NCBI RefSeq assembly: GCF_916858675.1 | Contig: NZ_CAKASM010000006.1 | Location: forward strand, 62,001-126,000 | Length of the DNA: 64,000 nt | Direction of reading: 5' to 3' | Source: Sphingomonas sp. Leaf21 | GTDB taxonomy: Bacteria > Pseudomonadota > Alphaproteobacteria > Sphingomonadales > Sphingomonadaceae | Shown here: piece after piece, positions 35,961 to 45,739 of the stretch | Layout of the letters: each line of letters starts with the position of its first letter | Numbering within the stretch: position 1 is the stretch's first letter | Position numbers and translations under genes: made by a program | Notes under the pieces: model-generated | Databases searched by the model: none | Told to the model about the DNA's origin: nothing | Seen by the model: only the letters and a program-made list of their open reading frames with translations

Positions 35961-37625
35961 TCACCGGCTTTCCAGCAGCCGGTCGGCCTGCGCGCGCGCC
36001 TCGTCGGTGATCGACGCGCCCGACAGCATTCGGGCAATCTCTTCCCGACGCTCGCCCTCGCCCAGGCGCCGGACACCGGTTCGGGTCACGGTGCCGTCAT
36101 GGCTCTTGGCGATCAGCAGGTGCGCCGCGCCGCGCGCCGCGACCTGCGGGCTGTGCGTGACGACGAGCAACTGCGTCCGTCCGGCGAGCCGATGGAGCCG
36201 ATCGCCGATCGCCGAGGCGACCGCGCCACCGACGCCGCGATCGATCTCGTCGAAGATCATCGTCGTCGCCCCGCCTTCCTCCGCCAGCGCGACCTTGAGC
36301 GCGAGGATGAAGCGCGACAATTCGCCGCCGCTCGCGATCTTCATCAGCGGGGCGAAGGGCGCGCCGGGATTGGTCGAGATCTCGAACTCGACGCGGTCCT
36401 TGCCCGCGGCCGACCAGCCGGACTCGTCGACCGGGACGACGGTGGTACGGAAGCGCGCGGCGTCGAGCTTGAGCGGCGCAAGCTCGGTCTTCACCGATTG
36501 ATCGAGCCGTTCGGCGGCGGCGAGCCGCGCCTTGGACACATGAGCGGCCGCCTTGTCATAGGCGGCGCGGGCGGTGGCGACCGCGGCCTCCAGCCGCCCG
36601 ATGCCTTCCTCTCCCGCATCCAGGCGCTCGAGCCGTCCGCGCAACTGCTCGGTGAGGTCGGCGAGATCGTCGGGCTGGACGCGGTGCTTCCGCGCCATGC
36701 CACGAAGCTCGAACAGCCGCGCCTCGTCTTCCTCCAGCGCGCGGGGATCATAGGCGAGCTCTCGCTGCGCCTCGATCAGTCGATCCTCGGCCAGTGACGC
36801 CTCGATCACCGCGCGGTCGATCGCGGCCAGCGCTTCGGCGAGCGACGGATGATCCTCGCCGATCCGCTCGAGCACGCGGGCGGCCTGGCGCAGCCCCGCC
36901 AAGGCGCCGTCCGAACCCTGGAGATGCTCCTCGATCGCACCCAGTTCGCTGGCGATCTTCTCCGACCGCTGCATGGTCCGTCGCCGATCGGCGAGCGTTT
37001 CCTCCTCGCCGGGTTCGGGTGCCAGCTTGGTCAGCTCGGCGACCGCATGTTCCAGCCACTCGCGGTCACGCGCCGCCGCCTCGATCTCCTCGCGCGCGCT
37101 GGTCAGTGCGGCTTCCGCCTCGCGAAGCCGGACCCAGGCGGCGGCGACCGCCTGCGTCTCGATACGCCCGAAACTGTCGAGCAACATCCGGTGGCCGCGC
37201 GGATTGAGCAGGCCGCGATCGTCATGCTGGCCGTGAATCTCGACCAGGAAGGGCGCGATCTCGCGCAGCAATGCGGCCGAGGCGGGCTGGCTGTTGACGA
37301 AGCCGCGACTGCCGCCATCCGCCTTGACCTGGCGACGGACGATCAGCGGTTCGCCGGGCTCGATCTCGATCCCCGCATCGTCCAATAGGGCGGCGAGGCG
37401 GCTGTCGGGGGCGGGCGGCTCGAAAGAGGCAGTGACCACCGCCTGGCCCGCGCCATGCCGGACCAGCCCGCTGTCGCCGCGCCCGCCGAGGGCGAGCCCC
37501 AGCGCATCGAGCAGGATCGACTTGCCCGCGCCGGTCTCGCCGGTCAGTACGCCCAGGCCTTGGCCGAAATCGAGGTCGAGCGCCTCGATCAGCACGACAT
37601 CACGGATGGACAGCGCGGTCAGCAT
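35961..37625 (-). CDS. recN: DNA repair protein RecN
   Basis: RecN is an SMC-like ATPase that tethers DNA at double-strand breaks. The 554-residue product has Walker A at 29-36 (GETGAGKS), a long coiled-coil middle, and the C-terminal Walker B/signature region SGGELSRFILALKVAL and TTMIFDEIDRGVGGAV, then VVTHSPQVAA. It starts at the ATG at 37625. It is downstream of bamD on the same strand, separated by a repeat element, so it may be expressed separately. Confidence 0.95.
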   Translation of the reverse strand: MLTALSIRDVVLIEALDLDFGQGLGVLTGETGAGKSILLDALGLALGGRGDSGLVRHGAGQAVVTASFEPPAPDSRLAALLDDAGIEIEPGEPLIVRRQVKADGGSRGFVNSQPASAALLREIAPFLVEIHGQHDDRGLLNPRGHRMLLDSFGRIETQAVAAAWVRLREAEAALTSAREEIEAAARDREWLEHAVAELTKLAPEPGEEETLADRRRTMQRSEKIASELGAIEEHLQGSDGALAGLRQAARVLERIGEDHPSLAEALAAIDRAVIEASLAEDRLIEAQRELAYDPRALEEDEARLFELRGMARKHRVQPDDLADLTEQLRGRLERLDAGEEGIGRLEAAVATARAAYDKAAAHVSKARLAAAERLDQSVKTELAPLKLDAARFRTTVVPVDESGWSAAGKDRVEFEISTNPGAPFAPLMKIASGGELSRFILALKVALAEEGGATTMIFDEIDRGVGGAVASAIGDRLHRLAGRTQLLVVTHSPQVAARGAAHLLIAKSHDGTVTRTGVRRLGEGERREEIARMLSGASITDEARAQADRLLESR

Positions 37626-37710
37626 GGCGGGCGATATAGAGCGAAACGCCGCGCGATGTTATCCCCCCATCGCGAAAATGATCCCGATTTGTTCGGGGCT
37701 GGCCCTTGCT

Positions 37711-37798
37711 TCCCTCTCCCCCGGATAGGGGAGAGGGTTAGCGGAGCTTGCCAGCCTGCTGGCCAGGGCAGCTTGGGTGAGGGGGCGAGGGAGAGGGG
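37711..37798. repeat. Family C palindromic repeat between bamD and recN
   Basis: CCCTCTCCCCCGGATAGGGG/AGAGGG forms one hairpin, followed by GCGGAGCTTGCCAGCCTGC/TGGCCAGGGCAGC and a closing GGGGGCGAGGGAGAGGGG. The element ends right at the bamD stop codon and fills most of the gap before recN. Confidence 0.75.
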
Positions 37799-37799
37799 C

Positions 37800-38738
37800 T
37801 CAGCCCGTGGGCGAGCTGTTGTTGCCGGTGGGGGTGGGGCGGCCCGGTGCGGCGGCGCTGGGGGTGGCGGTGCTGCCGCCGCCGCCGGGAAGGCCGATAT
37901 TCACCGAACCCGGCGTGCCGGTCGGCACGATGGGCTGGCCCGGCTGGATCGCGGGGATCTGCTCCACCGGATATTCGCGCATCAGCTTGAACGCCCGGTT
38001 ATACCAGTCGCTGCCCGGAAAATTGGCGCCCAGCACGGCGGCGGCGCGTTCGGCCTCCGGCCGGACGCCGAGCGCGAGATAGGTCTCGGTCAGCCGCAAC
38101 AGCGCCTCGGGCGTGTGGCTCGTCGTCTGATATTTGTCGACCACCGTGCGGAAGCGCATCGACGCGGCCAGCCACTGATGGCGATCCTCGTAGAAGCGGC
38201 CGATCTCCATCTCCTTGCCCGCCAGGTGATCGTTGACCAGATCGACCTTCAATCGCGCGTCGGCGGCATAGCGGGTGTTGGGATAGCGGCGCATCAGTTC
38301 GCCCAGCGCGTCGAGCGCCTGGCGGGTGATCTTCTGATCGCGGGTGACGTCCTGGATCTGCTCGTAATAGCCGAGCGCGATCAGATAATAGGCATAGGGC
38401 GCATCGCGATTGCCGGGATGGACCGAGATGAAACGCTGCGCCGACTGGATCGACTGGGTATAGTCGCGGCCCAGATAATAGCTGAACGCGCTCATCAGCT
38501 GCGCGCGGCGGGCCCAGATCGAATAGGGGTGCTGACGCTCCACCTCGTCGAACAGCAGCGCCGCCTCCTTGTAGCGGTGCTGGTCCAGCCGATTCTTGGC
38601 GGCCGTGTACAGCGTGCCGACGTCGCGCGCGACATAAGGCAGGTCGGTGCGGGTACGGTTGCGGGCGCAACCCGCGATCGGAAGGGCCATGGCGGCGATC
38701 AGCGCCAGCGACAGCGCACGGGAACGGGGGTTACGCAT
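37800..38738 (-). CDS. bamD: Outer-membrane assembly lipoprotein BamD
   Basis: BamD is the essential TPR lipoprotein of the BAM complex that folds outer-membrane proteins. The 312-residue product has a lipoprotein signal (MRNPRSRALS...LPIAGC, Cys24). Five TPR-like repeats follow, beginning LYTAAKNRLDQHRYKEAALL, then FDEVERQHPYSIWARRAQLM. The length before the tail is normal. A C-terminal tail rich in Pro, Gly and Thr (about residues 265-312) extends beyond the usual end. The ATG at 38738 was chosen because it starts the lipoprotein signal. Confidence 0.94.
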   Translation of the reverse strand: MRNPRSRALSLALIAAMALPIAGCARNRTRTDLPYVARDVGTLYTAAKNRLDQHRYKEAALLFDEVERQHPYSIWARRAQLMSAFSYYLGRDYTQSIQSAQRFISVHPGNRDAPYAYYLIALGYYEQIQDVTRDQKITRQALDALGELMRRYPNTRYAADARLKVDLVNDHLAGKEMEIGRFYEDRHQWLAASMRFRTVVDKYQTTSHTPEALLRLTETYLALGVRPEAERAAAVLGANFPGSDWYNRAFKLMREYPVEQIPAIQPGQPIVPTGTPGSVNIGLPGGGGSTATPSAAAPGRPTPTGNNSSPTG

Positions 38739-38920
38739 CGCAGTGGTCCTTAGCGCAGCATGAGGGCGGGGAACAGTCCCTCTGCGCAACGCCGGTCGCG
38801 ACAGATGACTTGCCTTGGATATGGTCGTCGCGGCATGGGGACGGCAATGCCGCGGGCGGCGGAACGAACCGCCGTCTGCGCGATTGCACCGTCACCCGAT
38901 CGGAAGGAATCCCGCACGCC

Positions 38921-39745
38921 ATGCCCGCCACGATGCTTCATACCCACCGCGTCGAAAAGCCCTGGGGTCGTCACACGCTTTATCCCGGCTTCGAGGATGT
39001 CGCGCCGGGCGGCGCGCCCATCGGCGAGGTCTGGTTCCAGGAGCCCGGCGACACCTCGCCCGATCTGCTCATCAAATATCTCTTCACCAGCGAGAAGCTG
39101 TCGGTGCAGGTCCATCCCGATGATGAGCAGGCGCACGCCCGTGGCCTGCCGCGCGGGAAGGACGAATGCTGGACGATCCTGACCGCCGAGCCCGATTCGA
39201 CGATCGCGCTGGGGCCGAAGGCTCCGATGACCAAGGACCAGTTGCGTGCCGATGCGCGCGACGGCTCGATCGAGAACGATCTCGACTGGGTGCCGATCAA
39301 GGTGGGCGATTTCTATTACGCTCCGTCGGGGACGATCCACGCGATCGGCGCCGGTCTGACCGTGATCGAGGTGCAGCAGAACAGCGAGACCACCTATCGA
39401 CTCTATGATTATGGCAGCGATCGCGAACTCCATCTGGAGGACGGTGTCGATGTCGCGCACCTGACCCCGTATCAGCCGATCGCGTCGCCGGGACCGGCGG
39501 GCGAGGGGCGCGATATCCTGGTCGAGGGGCCGAAGTTCGTGCTCGAGCGCTGGGCGGCGGGCGAGCACAAGGTCGCGTTGCCCGAAGGCCGCACCGCATG
39601 GCTGGTGCCGATCACCGGTACGGGCTCTGTGTCGGGTGTCGATTTCAAGGCGGGCCAGTGCCTGACGGTGACGGGTTCGGAAACCGTCACCCTGTCGCCG
39701 GACGGCGACGCGCTGTTCGCCTATGCGGGTACGCAGCGGCTGTAA
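38921..39745 (+). CDS. manA: Class I mannose-6-phosphate isomerase
   Basis: The enzyme interconverts mannose-6-phosphate and fructose-6-phosphate. The 274-residue cupin protein is of the short bacterial type (HRVEKPWGRHTLYPGF). Its zinc ligands are visible in VQVHPDDEQAH, KDECWT and GTIHAIGAGLTVIEVQQNS. The ATG at 38921 has GGAAGGA upstream, at a slightly long spacing; the frame is open to 38810 without family similarity. It is divergent from bamD. Alternative substrates within the sugar-phosphate isomerase cupin family are possible. Confidence 0.9.
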   Translation: MPATMLHTHRVEKPWGRHTLYPGFEDVAPGGAPIGEVWFQEPGDTSPDLLIKYLFTSEKLSVQVHPDDEQAHARGLPRGKDECWTILTAEPDSTIALGPKAPMTKDQLRADARDGSIENDLDWVPIKVGDFYYAPSGTIHAIGAGLTVIEVQQNSETTYRLYDYGSDRELHLEDGVDVAHLTPYQPIASPGPAGEGRDILVEGPKFVLERWAAGEHKVALPEGRTAWLVPITGTGSVSGVDFKAGQCLTVTGSETVTLSPDGDALFAYAGTQRL

Positions 39746-39752
39746 CCGGACG

Positions 39753-39778
39753 TTCCTCCCCCTGGGCGGGGGGAGGAA
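39753..39778. terminator. Bidirectional hairpin between manA and the S41 protease gene
   Basis: TTCCTCCCCC (39753-39762) pairs perfectly with GGGGGAGGAA (39769-39778) around a 6-base loop. It lies 7 bases after the manA stop and 21 bases before the end of the convergent protease gene. Only short T runs flank it, so termination strength is uncertain. Confidence 0.65.
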
Positions 39779-39799
39779 TTTCGAACGGCTTGGCGGGCC

Positions 39800-41242
39800 T
39801 CAGAACAGCCCCGGTACGTCGCGCTGTGCGGCGGACGGGGTGGCGGGCTGGACCAGTTTGCGTGGGCCGTCGCCGACCGACTGGGCCGAGGCGCCCGTGC
39901 CGATCGGGGTGCAGCTCTTGCCCTGGAGGAAGTCGAGCGCGGCGCGGGTCGAGGCTTCCTGCGGATCGCCCATCCTGCGGGTCAGGTCGTCGCCCGCGCG
40001 GCAGCTCGCGGGAACGACACCGGCCAGCCCGTTATAATAATCGCCCTGCCGATTGGCGTTCTGGAGCGAGATCGCGATCACGCGCAGGCGGTCGTTACAC
40101 TGGGCATTGTCCAATGCGATCTGCCCCACCGGCTTGCCATAGGTATTGGTGCCGATCAGCCCGGAATTGGATCCGAAATAGGGCAGGGTCCGGTTGAGCA
40201 CCAGTTCGCTCGCCGACGCCGTGCCGCCGGTGCCGATAAAGGCGATTCGCGTCGGCATGATCGATTCGGGCTGCGGCGCGAAATAGGTCGTCTCGTTGTT
40301 CGACGCCTTGCTGGGGCGGAAGCTGACATAGCCCATCACGTCCGACGACTGCCGCGCGCCGCCGAGCAGATTGTTGAACAGGTCGGCGATGGTGATCGCG
40401 CCGCCGCCATTATAGCGCAGATCGACCACGACCTGGGTGATCCCCTGCTGCTTGAAGGTCGAAAAGGCGGCCCTGAGCTGCGGATCGGCGGTGCTGATGA
40501 AGGTGCGCAGGTTGATATAGCCATAGCGCTGGCCGTTGTCGGTGATCACCTGCGCGCCGTAATTGGGCGATACCGGTTGCAGCGTATAGGCCGCCTTGGT
40601 CAGCGTGACGGTGCGTACCGCGCCCGAAGGATCGGCGACCGTGAAATAGCGGACGGTGCCCGCCGTGTCGGGCCCGAGCGCGTTGGACAGGCCGTTATTG
40701 GGATCGGCGGATACGATCGCCTGGATCGACTGGATATTGGTGGCGCTAGTCCCGATCCCCTGGATCTCGGTCCCGCGATCGATTCCGGCCGCCAGCGCGG
40801 CGCCGCTTTCGAACGATTCGGCGACGAGCAGCTTGGACTGCGACGCGTCGGTGGTCAGGCGGAAGCCGAAGCCCGCATCGGAGCCCGAATTATAATAGGC
40901 GTTCTCCTCCTTGATGGAGGTGAGATAGGTGAAATAGCGATCCTTGCGCTGTGCCCGCGCGGTCGCGGTCAGCGCGTCGATATAGTCGCTGACCGTCGTA
41001 TAGGGCGACGGATCGAGCGAAGCGGGCAGCGTCTCCGGGAAGAGATACCATTCGTTCATCTGGCTGAAGACCCAGTTCTGCCGACTGCGCAGCGAACAGG
41101 CCGAGTCGACGCTGCCCCCGGAGGAACCGCCGGTGCCGCCGGTCGCGATCGTTCCGGCGGAACCGCCGCCATCGCCGCCGCCGCATCCCGCCAGCGTTGC
41201 CGTCAGCGCCAGCGCGGCGCCCCATCGACCGAATCGCCCCAT
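39800..41242 (-). CDS. S41-family peptidase, lipoprotein
   Basis: A 480-residue lipoprotein with signal ending LTATLAGC (Cys20), then a Gly/Ser-rich linker. A PDZ-like region (about 140-230: AGFGFRLTTD...) precedes the tail-specific-protease core. The core has YGYINLRTFI, VVVDLRYNGGGAI and the catalytic Ser in GTGGTASASELVLN, with a Lys in GTNTYGKPVGQ. It is probably a periplasmic or outer-membrane C-terminal-processing-like protease. It is convergent with manA and divergent from a glycosyltransferase. Substrates are unknown. Confidence 0.9.
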   Translation of the reverse strand: MGRFGRWGAALALTATLAGCGGGDGGGSAGTIATGGTGGSSGGSVDSACSLRSRQNWVFSQMNEWYLFPETLPASLDPSPYTTVSDYIDALTATARAQRKDRYFTYLTSIKEENAYYNSGSDAGFGFRLTTDASQSKLLVAESFESGAALAAGIDRGTEIQGIGTSATNIQSIQAIVSADPNNGLSNALGPDTAGTVRYFTVADPSGAVRTVTLTKAAYTLQPVSPNYGAQVITDNGQRYGYINLRTFISTADPQLRAAFSTFKQQGITQVVVDLRYNGGGAITIADLFNNLLGGARQSSDVMGYVSFRPSKASNNETTYFAPQPESIMPTRIAFIGTGGTASASELVLNRTLPYFGSNSGLIGTNTYGKPVGQIALDNAQCNDRLRVIAISLQNANRQGDYYNGLAGVVPASCRAGDDLTRRMGDPQEASTRAALDFLQGKSCTPIGTGASAQSVGDGPRKLVQPATPSAAQRDVPGLF

Positions 41243-41468
41243 CGAACCCTCACCCCGCTTGCCGCCCGCCGACGGGCCCTCCCGGCAAATCTGTCAGGCC
41301 CGATCTGTCGAGGACATGAATGAACATCGACTTTGCCGTCACAATCGCCGCGCCGATAGTGAAATATTCGGCAATCGCGTGGCAAGGTGAAGGCCTGGCC
41401 GTACATTGCTTCCGTAAACGGCGTCATTGAGTCGGGAATTTGCCGCCTCCGCAAGGTTAAGAGGTTTC

Positions 41469-42644
41469 ATGCTGAACGTGCTGACCCTGTCGAGCCTGTT
41501 CCCCGACTCGACGCGGCCCAATTTCGGCATCTTCGTCGAGCGGCAGACGGCGGCACTGGCGATGCGGCCCGGCATAGCCGTGCGGGTGGTGGCGCCGATC
41601 GGTCTGCCCATATGGCCGTTACCCCGGGCGGAGCGGTTTCGTGCACAGGCGGCGCTGCCGTTGCGGGAAAGCTGGGGCGGGCTGGACGTCAGCCGTCCGC
41701 GCTTCGTCACCGTGCCGGGGACGGCTGGGCGCTTCCATGTCGCGGCGCTGACCCGCGCGCTCATCCCCGTGATCGATCGTCTGCGCGACGAGCGGGCGTT
41801 CGATGTGATCGATGCGTCCTTCTTCTTTCCCGACGGCCCGGCGGCGGTCGCGCTGGGGCGGCGATATGGTGTCCCGGTGTCGATCAAGGCGAGGGGGGCG
41901 GACATCCATTATTGGGGCCGTCTGGGCGCCACGCGCCGACAGGTGGCGCGGGCGGCGGCCGCCGCCGACGGGCTGCTCGCGGTCAGCGATGCGATGGCCT
42001 GCGACGTGGCCGCGCTGGGCGTCTCCCGCGCGCGCATCAGGGTGCATCACACCGGTGTCGATCAGGCGCGGTTCCAGCCGACCGATCGCGCGACGGCGAA
42101 GGCAGCGTTGGCGCTGGGGGGACCGGTCGTCCTGTCACTCGGTGCGCTGATCCCGCGCAAGGGGCATGGCGTGGTCATCGACGCGGTGGCGCGCCTGCCG
42201 GGCGTCACGCTGGTGATCGTGGGAGAGGGTGGTGATCGTGCCGCGCTTCAGGCCCGCGCCGCGCGGCTGGGAATCGCGGATCGGGTCCGGCTGGTGGGGG
42301 CGATTCGCCATGACGATCTTCCCGGCTGGCTGGGGGCGGCGGACGTGATGGCGCTGGCGTCGTCTTCCGAGGGGCTGGCCAATGCATGGGTCGAGGCGCT
42401 CGCCTGCGGTACGCCGATCGTCATCACGGCGGCGGGCGGGGCGGGGGACGTCGTGACCAGCCGGACCGCCGGGCGGATCACCCAGGCCGAACCGGAGGCC
42501 TTCGCGACGGCGATTCGCGACGTGCTGGCGCAAGCTGCCGATCCGTGGGCGGTGCGCGCGGCGGTGCGCGACTTCACCTGGGCGGCGAATGCGGCCGCGC
42601 TCCACTCGCACTTGTCGGAACTGGTCGCGCGCGCCGGGCGGTGA
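41469..42644 (+). CDS. GT4-family glycosyltransferase
   Basis: A 391-residue GT-B glycosyltransferase. The N-terminal acceptor domain begins MLNVLTLSSLFPDSTRPNFG, and the donor domain has VLSLGALIPRKGHGVVIDAV, DRVRLVGAIRHDDLPGWLGA and ALASSSEGLANAWVEALACG. The last contains the EX7E motif of retaining GT4 enzymes. AAGAGG at 41459-41464 supports the start at 41469. It may add sugars to exopolysaccharide or LPS, but no other glycan gene is adjacent and donor and acceptor are unknown. Confidence 0.9.
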   Translation: MLNVLTLSSLFPDSTRPNFGIFVERQTAALAMRPGIAVRVVAPIGLPIWPLPRAERFRAQAALPLRESWGGLDVSRPRFVTVPGTAGRFHVAALTRALIPVIDRLRDERAFDVIDASFFFPDGPAAVALGRRYGVPVSIKARGADIHYWGRLGATRRQVARAAAAADGLLAVSDAMACDVAALGVSRARIRVHHTGVDQARFQPTDRATAKAALALGGPVVLSLGALIPRKGHGVVIDAVARLPGVTLVIVGEGGDRAALQARAARLGIADRVRLVGAIRHDDLPGWLGAADVMALASSSEGLANAWVEALACGTPIVITAAGGAGDVVTSRTAGRITQAEPEAFATAIRDVLAQAADPWAVRAAVRDFTWAANAAALHSHLSELVARAGR

Positions 42645-42703
42645 ATCCCTTGCCCGCCCCCGATTACCAGGATCGGGAAATCAGGACCATTCGGTATGAT
42701 CGA

Positions 42704-42728
42704 TAAAGGCCCCACGCTGCGCTGGGGC
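42704..42728 (-). terminator. Probable terminator of the Mth938-like gene
   Basis: On the minus strand GCCCCA pairs with TGGGGC (42728-42723 with 42714-42709), followed by CTTTAT. It lies 9 bases after the stop at 42737, between convergent genes. Confidence 0.5.
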
Positions 42729-42736
42729 GACGACGG

Positions 42737-43120
42737 TCACGCGTCGAGCGGGTAGAGCGCCGCGCAGATCTTGCGCCCCTCGCTGCGCAATACGCCCCAG
42801 GAACGGGCCGCGGCGCGGCTGTCCATCACCTCGACGCCCAGCCCGCGAGCCTCCAGCGCGGCGACGAAGCGGGCGGGTGCCCGGCGGAGCGTCGCGCCGG
42901 TGCCGAGCAGCAGGAATTCGGGCAGCTCGGCGATTAGCGGTTCGACGGCCTCGGCGGTCAGCGCCTCGAACGGCGGCGGGCTCCATGGCTCGTGCCAGTC
43001 GGGCGAAAGCAACAGCGCCGGATAGGCGATCTCGCCGACCCGATAGCCGGTGGCGGCGAAACCACGGACGATCGGGCCGGGCGCGGTGGGGTCGCGCGTG
43101 ATGCGGATCGAGTCGCTCAT
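42737..43120 (-). CDS. Mth938-like domain protein (NDUFAF3 family)
   Basis: A 127-residue alpha/beta protein of the PF04430-type family (Mth938/NDUFAF3). In mitochondria the relative helps assemble respiratory complex I; in bacteria the role is unclear. Features are IVRGFAATGYRVGEIAYPALLLSPD, LPEFLLLGTGATLRRAP and MDSRAAARSWGVLRSEGRK. It lies 10 bases downstream of secF on the same strand, a conserved neighbourhood with secDF-yajC in alphaproteobacteria, so it is probably in that operon. Confidence 0.88.
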   Translation of the reverse strand: MSDSIRITRDPTAPGPIVRGFAATGYRVGEIAYPALLLSPDWHEPWSPPPFEALTAEAVEPLIAELPEFLLLGTGATLRRAPARFVAALEARGLGVEVMDSRAAARSWGVLRSEGRKICAALYPLDA

Positions 43121-43130
43121 CCCCGCTTAC

Positions 43131-44111
43131 TTACGGCTCACGCGGCGTGATCCGCTCGGCATCGGCGACGCGACGCTTGTCGGTCGTGCCGGGCTTCTCG
43201 CGGTTGGGCTCGGCGCGCAGGCCCAGCGTGATGAGCAGCGAGGACGAGACGTAGATCGACGAATAGGTGCCGACCACGATGCCCAGGATCATCGCCGCCG
43301 TGAAGCCGCGCAGCACATGGCCGCCCAGCAGCAGCAGCGCGACCAGCGCCAGCAGGATGGTGACCGAGGTCATCACCGTGCGCGGCAGCGTCTCGTTGAC
43401 CGACAGGTTGATGATCTCGCGCATGTCCATCTTGCGATAGCGGCGCATATTCTCGCGGATGCGGTCGTCGATGACGATCTTGTCGTTGATCGAATAGCCG
43501 ATGATGGTCAGGAACGCCGCGATGATCGTCAGGTCGAGCTCGAACTGCGTGATCGCGAAGAAGCCCAGCGTCACCAGCAGGTCGTGGACGATCGCGACGA
43601 TGGTCGACACGCCGAACTGCCATTCGAAGCGGAAGATCGCGAACAGGCCGATGCCCAGGATCGCGAGCACCACCGCCAGCACGCCGTGCTTGATCAGCTC
43701 GTTCGACACCTTGCCCGAAACCGTGTCGTAACGGCTGAAGGTGGCGCCGGGGAATTGCTGACCCAGCGCGGCTTCGACCTTGCGGACGACGCCGTTGGTC
43801 GCGCCTTCGTCCCTGGAGGCAGGGACGGGCAGCCGGATGCTGATCGTCCGGCCGTCGCCGACCGTCTGGATATTGGCGTCGCCGACGCCCAGCCCGTCGA
43901 CCACCGAGCGGACCCGGTCGGCGGAGGGCGGCGTCGGGAATTTCTCTTCGATCATCAGGCCGCCGACGAAGTCGACGCCCAGATTGAGGCCCTTCACGAA
44001 GGTCACGCCGACCGCCAGCAGGGTGAGCGCGAGCGTCAGCCCGAACGCCCAGCCGCGCAGGCGGACGAAGTCGATGTTCGTGTTGTCGGGGACGAGTTTC
44101 AGGAGGCGCAT
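43131..44111 (-). CDS. secF: Protein translocase subunit SecF
   Basis: SecF with SecD uses the proton gradient to pull secreted proteins through SecYEG. The 326-residue product has six predicted transmembrane helices, a first periplasmic domain (LNLGVDFVGGLMIEEKFP...), and the conserved core GIGLFAIFRFEWQFGVSTIVAIVHDLLVTLGFFA and YSINDKIVIDDRIREN (read in parts). It starts at 44111 with GGAG upstream. It lies 16 bases downstream of secD and is followed by the Mth938-like gene. Confidence 0.96.
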   Translation of the reverse strand: MRLLKLVPDNTNIDFVRLRGWAFGLTLALTLLAVGVTFVKGLNLGVDFVGGLMIEEKFPTPPSADRVRSVVDGLGVGDANIQTVGDGRTISIRLPVPASRDEGATNGVVRKVEAALGQQFPGATFSRYDTVSGKVSNELIKHGVLAVVLAILGIGLFAIFRFEWQFGVSTIVAIVHDLLVTLGFFAITQFELDLTIIAAFLTIIGYSINDKIVIDDRIRENMRRYRKMDMREIINLSVNETLPRTVMTSVTILLALVALLLLGGHVLRGFTAAMILGIVVGTYSSIYVSSSLLITLGLRAEPNREKPGTTDKRRVADAERITPREP

Positions 44112-44127
44112 TGTCTGTTCTCCTGCC

Positions 44128-45732
44128 TCAAATATTGATGGTCTTGGGCTTTTCGCGGCGCAACCACAGCGCCACGAGCATCCGCGTGAAGGTAACGGCG
44201 GTAAAGACGCTGGTCACGATGCCGATCAGCAGCACGACCGCGAAGCCCTTGACCGGGCCAGAGCCGAGCACGAGCATGATGACGCCCGAGATCGCATGGG
44301 TCACGTTCGCCTCGAAAATGGTGCGGCTGGCTTCCTTGTAACCCAGCTCGACCGCCTGGACGACGTTGCGTCCTCGCCGTCGTTCCTCGCGTATGCGCTC
44401 GTTGATCAGCACGTTGGCGTCGACCGCGGTGCCGATGGTCAGGATGAAGCCCGCGATCCCCGGCAGGGTCAGCGTCGCGTTGAGCATCGCCATGACGGCC
44501 AGGATGACCAGCACGTTGATGACGACCGCGATGTTCGCGTAGATGCCGAACCGGCCATAGGTGACGGTCATGAACACGATGACCGCGACCGCCGCGATCG
44601 CCGAGGCCAGGATGCCCGCGCGGATCGAGTCCGCACCCAGATCGGGGCCGACGGTGCGTTCCTCGACGACCTTCAGGTCGATCGGCAGCTTGCCCGAGCG
44701 AAGCGAGATCGCCAGCTGGTTGGCGGTGTCGACGGTGAAGTTGCCGCTGATCGAGGCGCGACCGCCCAGGATCGGTTCGTTGATGTTGGGGGCCGACAGC
44801 ACCTGGCCGTCGAGGATGATCGCAAACGGCTTGCCGGTGTTTTCCTGCGTGATCCGCGCGAACTTGCGACCGCCCTGCGCGTCGAAGGTGATCGCCACCT
44901 GCGGCGCGTTGGTCTGCTGGTCGAAGGTCTGCTGGGCGTCGATCAACTGGTCGCCCGAGATGATGACGGGCCGCTTGACCGCGATGAACGGCACGCCCAG
45001 CGGGTTGCCGGGATAGGGCAGGACCTGGCTGCCGGCGGGGGCGTTGCCCTTGACCAGATCGGCCGGGTTCGCGGTCGTGTCGACCAGCTTGAACTCCAGC
45101 TTGGCGGTCTTGCCGATCAGGTCCTTCAGCGCCTGCGGATTCTGGAGGCCGGGCACCTGCACCACGATGCGGTTGCTGCCCTGCTGGAGGATCGTCGGTT
45201 CCTTGGTGCCGAGCGCGTCGATGCGGCGACGCACGACCTCGGTCGCGGTCTTCATCGCGGTGTCGACCGCCTGGGTCAGCCCCGCCTGGGTCGGCTTCAG
45301 CACGAAACGCGAGGTGTCGACGACCTGGATGTCCCATTCGCGCTGGCCGGTCATCCCCGCGCCGCCGCCGGTGATGGTCAGCAGCCGCTCGCGCGCCGCG
45401 TCCACCTGGGTCGGGTCGCGCAGCATGAAGCTGAGCTGGCCGTTCCGGACCGAGATGTCGCCGATATCGATGCGCGGATTGCCGCGCCGCATCTCGGCCG
45501 CGACCTGGTCGCGCATCGTCTCGAGCCGCGTATTGGCCAGGTCGGCGGTGTCCGCCTCGAGCAGCAGATAGCTGCCGCCCGCCAGGTCGAGGCCCTTGTT
45601 CACGCGGGGATGCGGGATCGCGCCCCAGCTATTGGTGACGCTTTCGGGCAGGAAGCTCGGGATCGCCAGCAGGCACAGGGCCGCCAGCAGCGCGACGATG
45701 GAAGCGACCTTCCAGCGGGGAAAATCCAGCAT
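44128..45732 (-). CDS. secD: Protein translocase subunit SecD
   Basis: SecD pairs with SecF in the Sec translocon. The 534-residue product starts with a transmembrane helix and the conserved VNKGLDLAGGSYLLLEAD. It then has the large periplasmic P1 domain (NRIVVQVPGLQNPQAL, then GQVLSAPNINEPILGG) and five C-terminal helices with LPGIAGFILTIGTAVDANVLINERIREE (read in parts), a key proton-path segment. It lies 7 bases downstream of yajC; yajC-secD-secF is the usual operon. Confidence 0.96.
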   Translation of the reverse strand: MLDFPRWKVASIVALLAALCLLAIPSFLPESVTNSWGAIPHPRVNKGLDLAGGSYLLLEADTADLANTRLETMRDQVAAEMRRGNPRIDIGDISVRNGQLSFMLRDPTQVDAARERLLTITGGGAGMTGQREWDIQVVDTSRFVLKPTQAGLTQAVDTAMKTATEVVRRRIDALGTKEPTILQQGSNRIVVQVPGLQNPQALKDLIGKTAKLEFKLVDTTANPADLVKGNAPAGSQVLPYPGNPLGVPFIAVKRPVIISGDQLIDAQQTFDQQTNAPQVAITFDAQGGRKFARITQENTGKPFAIILDGQVLSAPNINEPILGGRASISGNFTVDTANQLAISLRSGKLPIDLKVVEERTVGPDLGADSIRAGILASAIAAVAVIVFMTVTYGRFGIYANIAVVINVLVILAVMAMLNATLTLPGIAGFILTIGTAVDANVLINERIREERRRGRNVVQAVELGYKEASRTIFEANVTHAISGVIMLVLGSGPVKGFAVVLLIGIVTSVFTAVTFTRMLVALWLRREKPKTINI

Positions 45733-45739
45733 CGGGGGG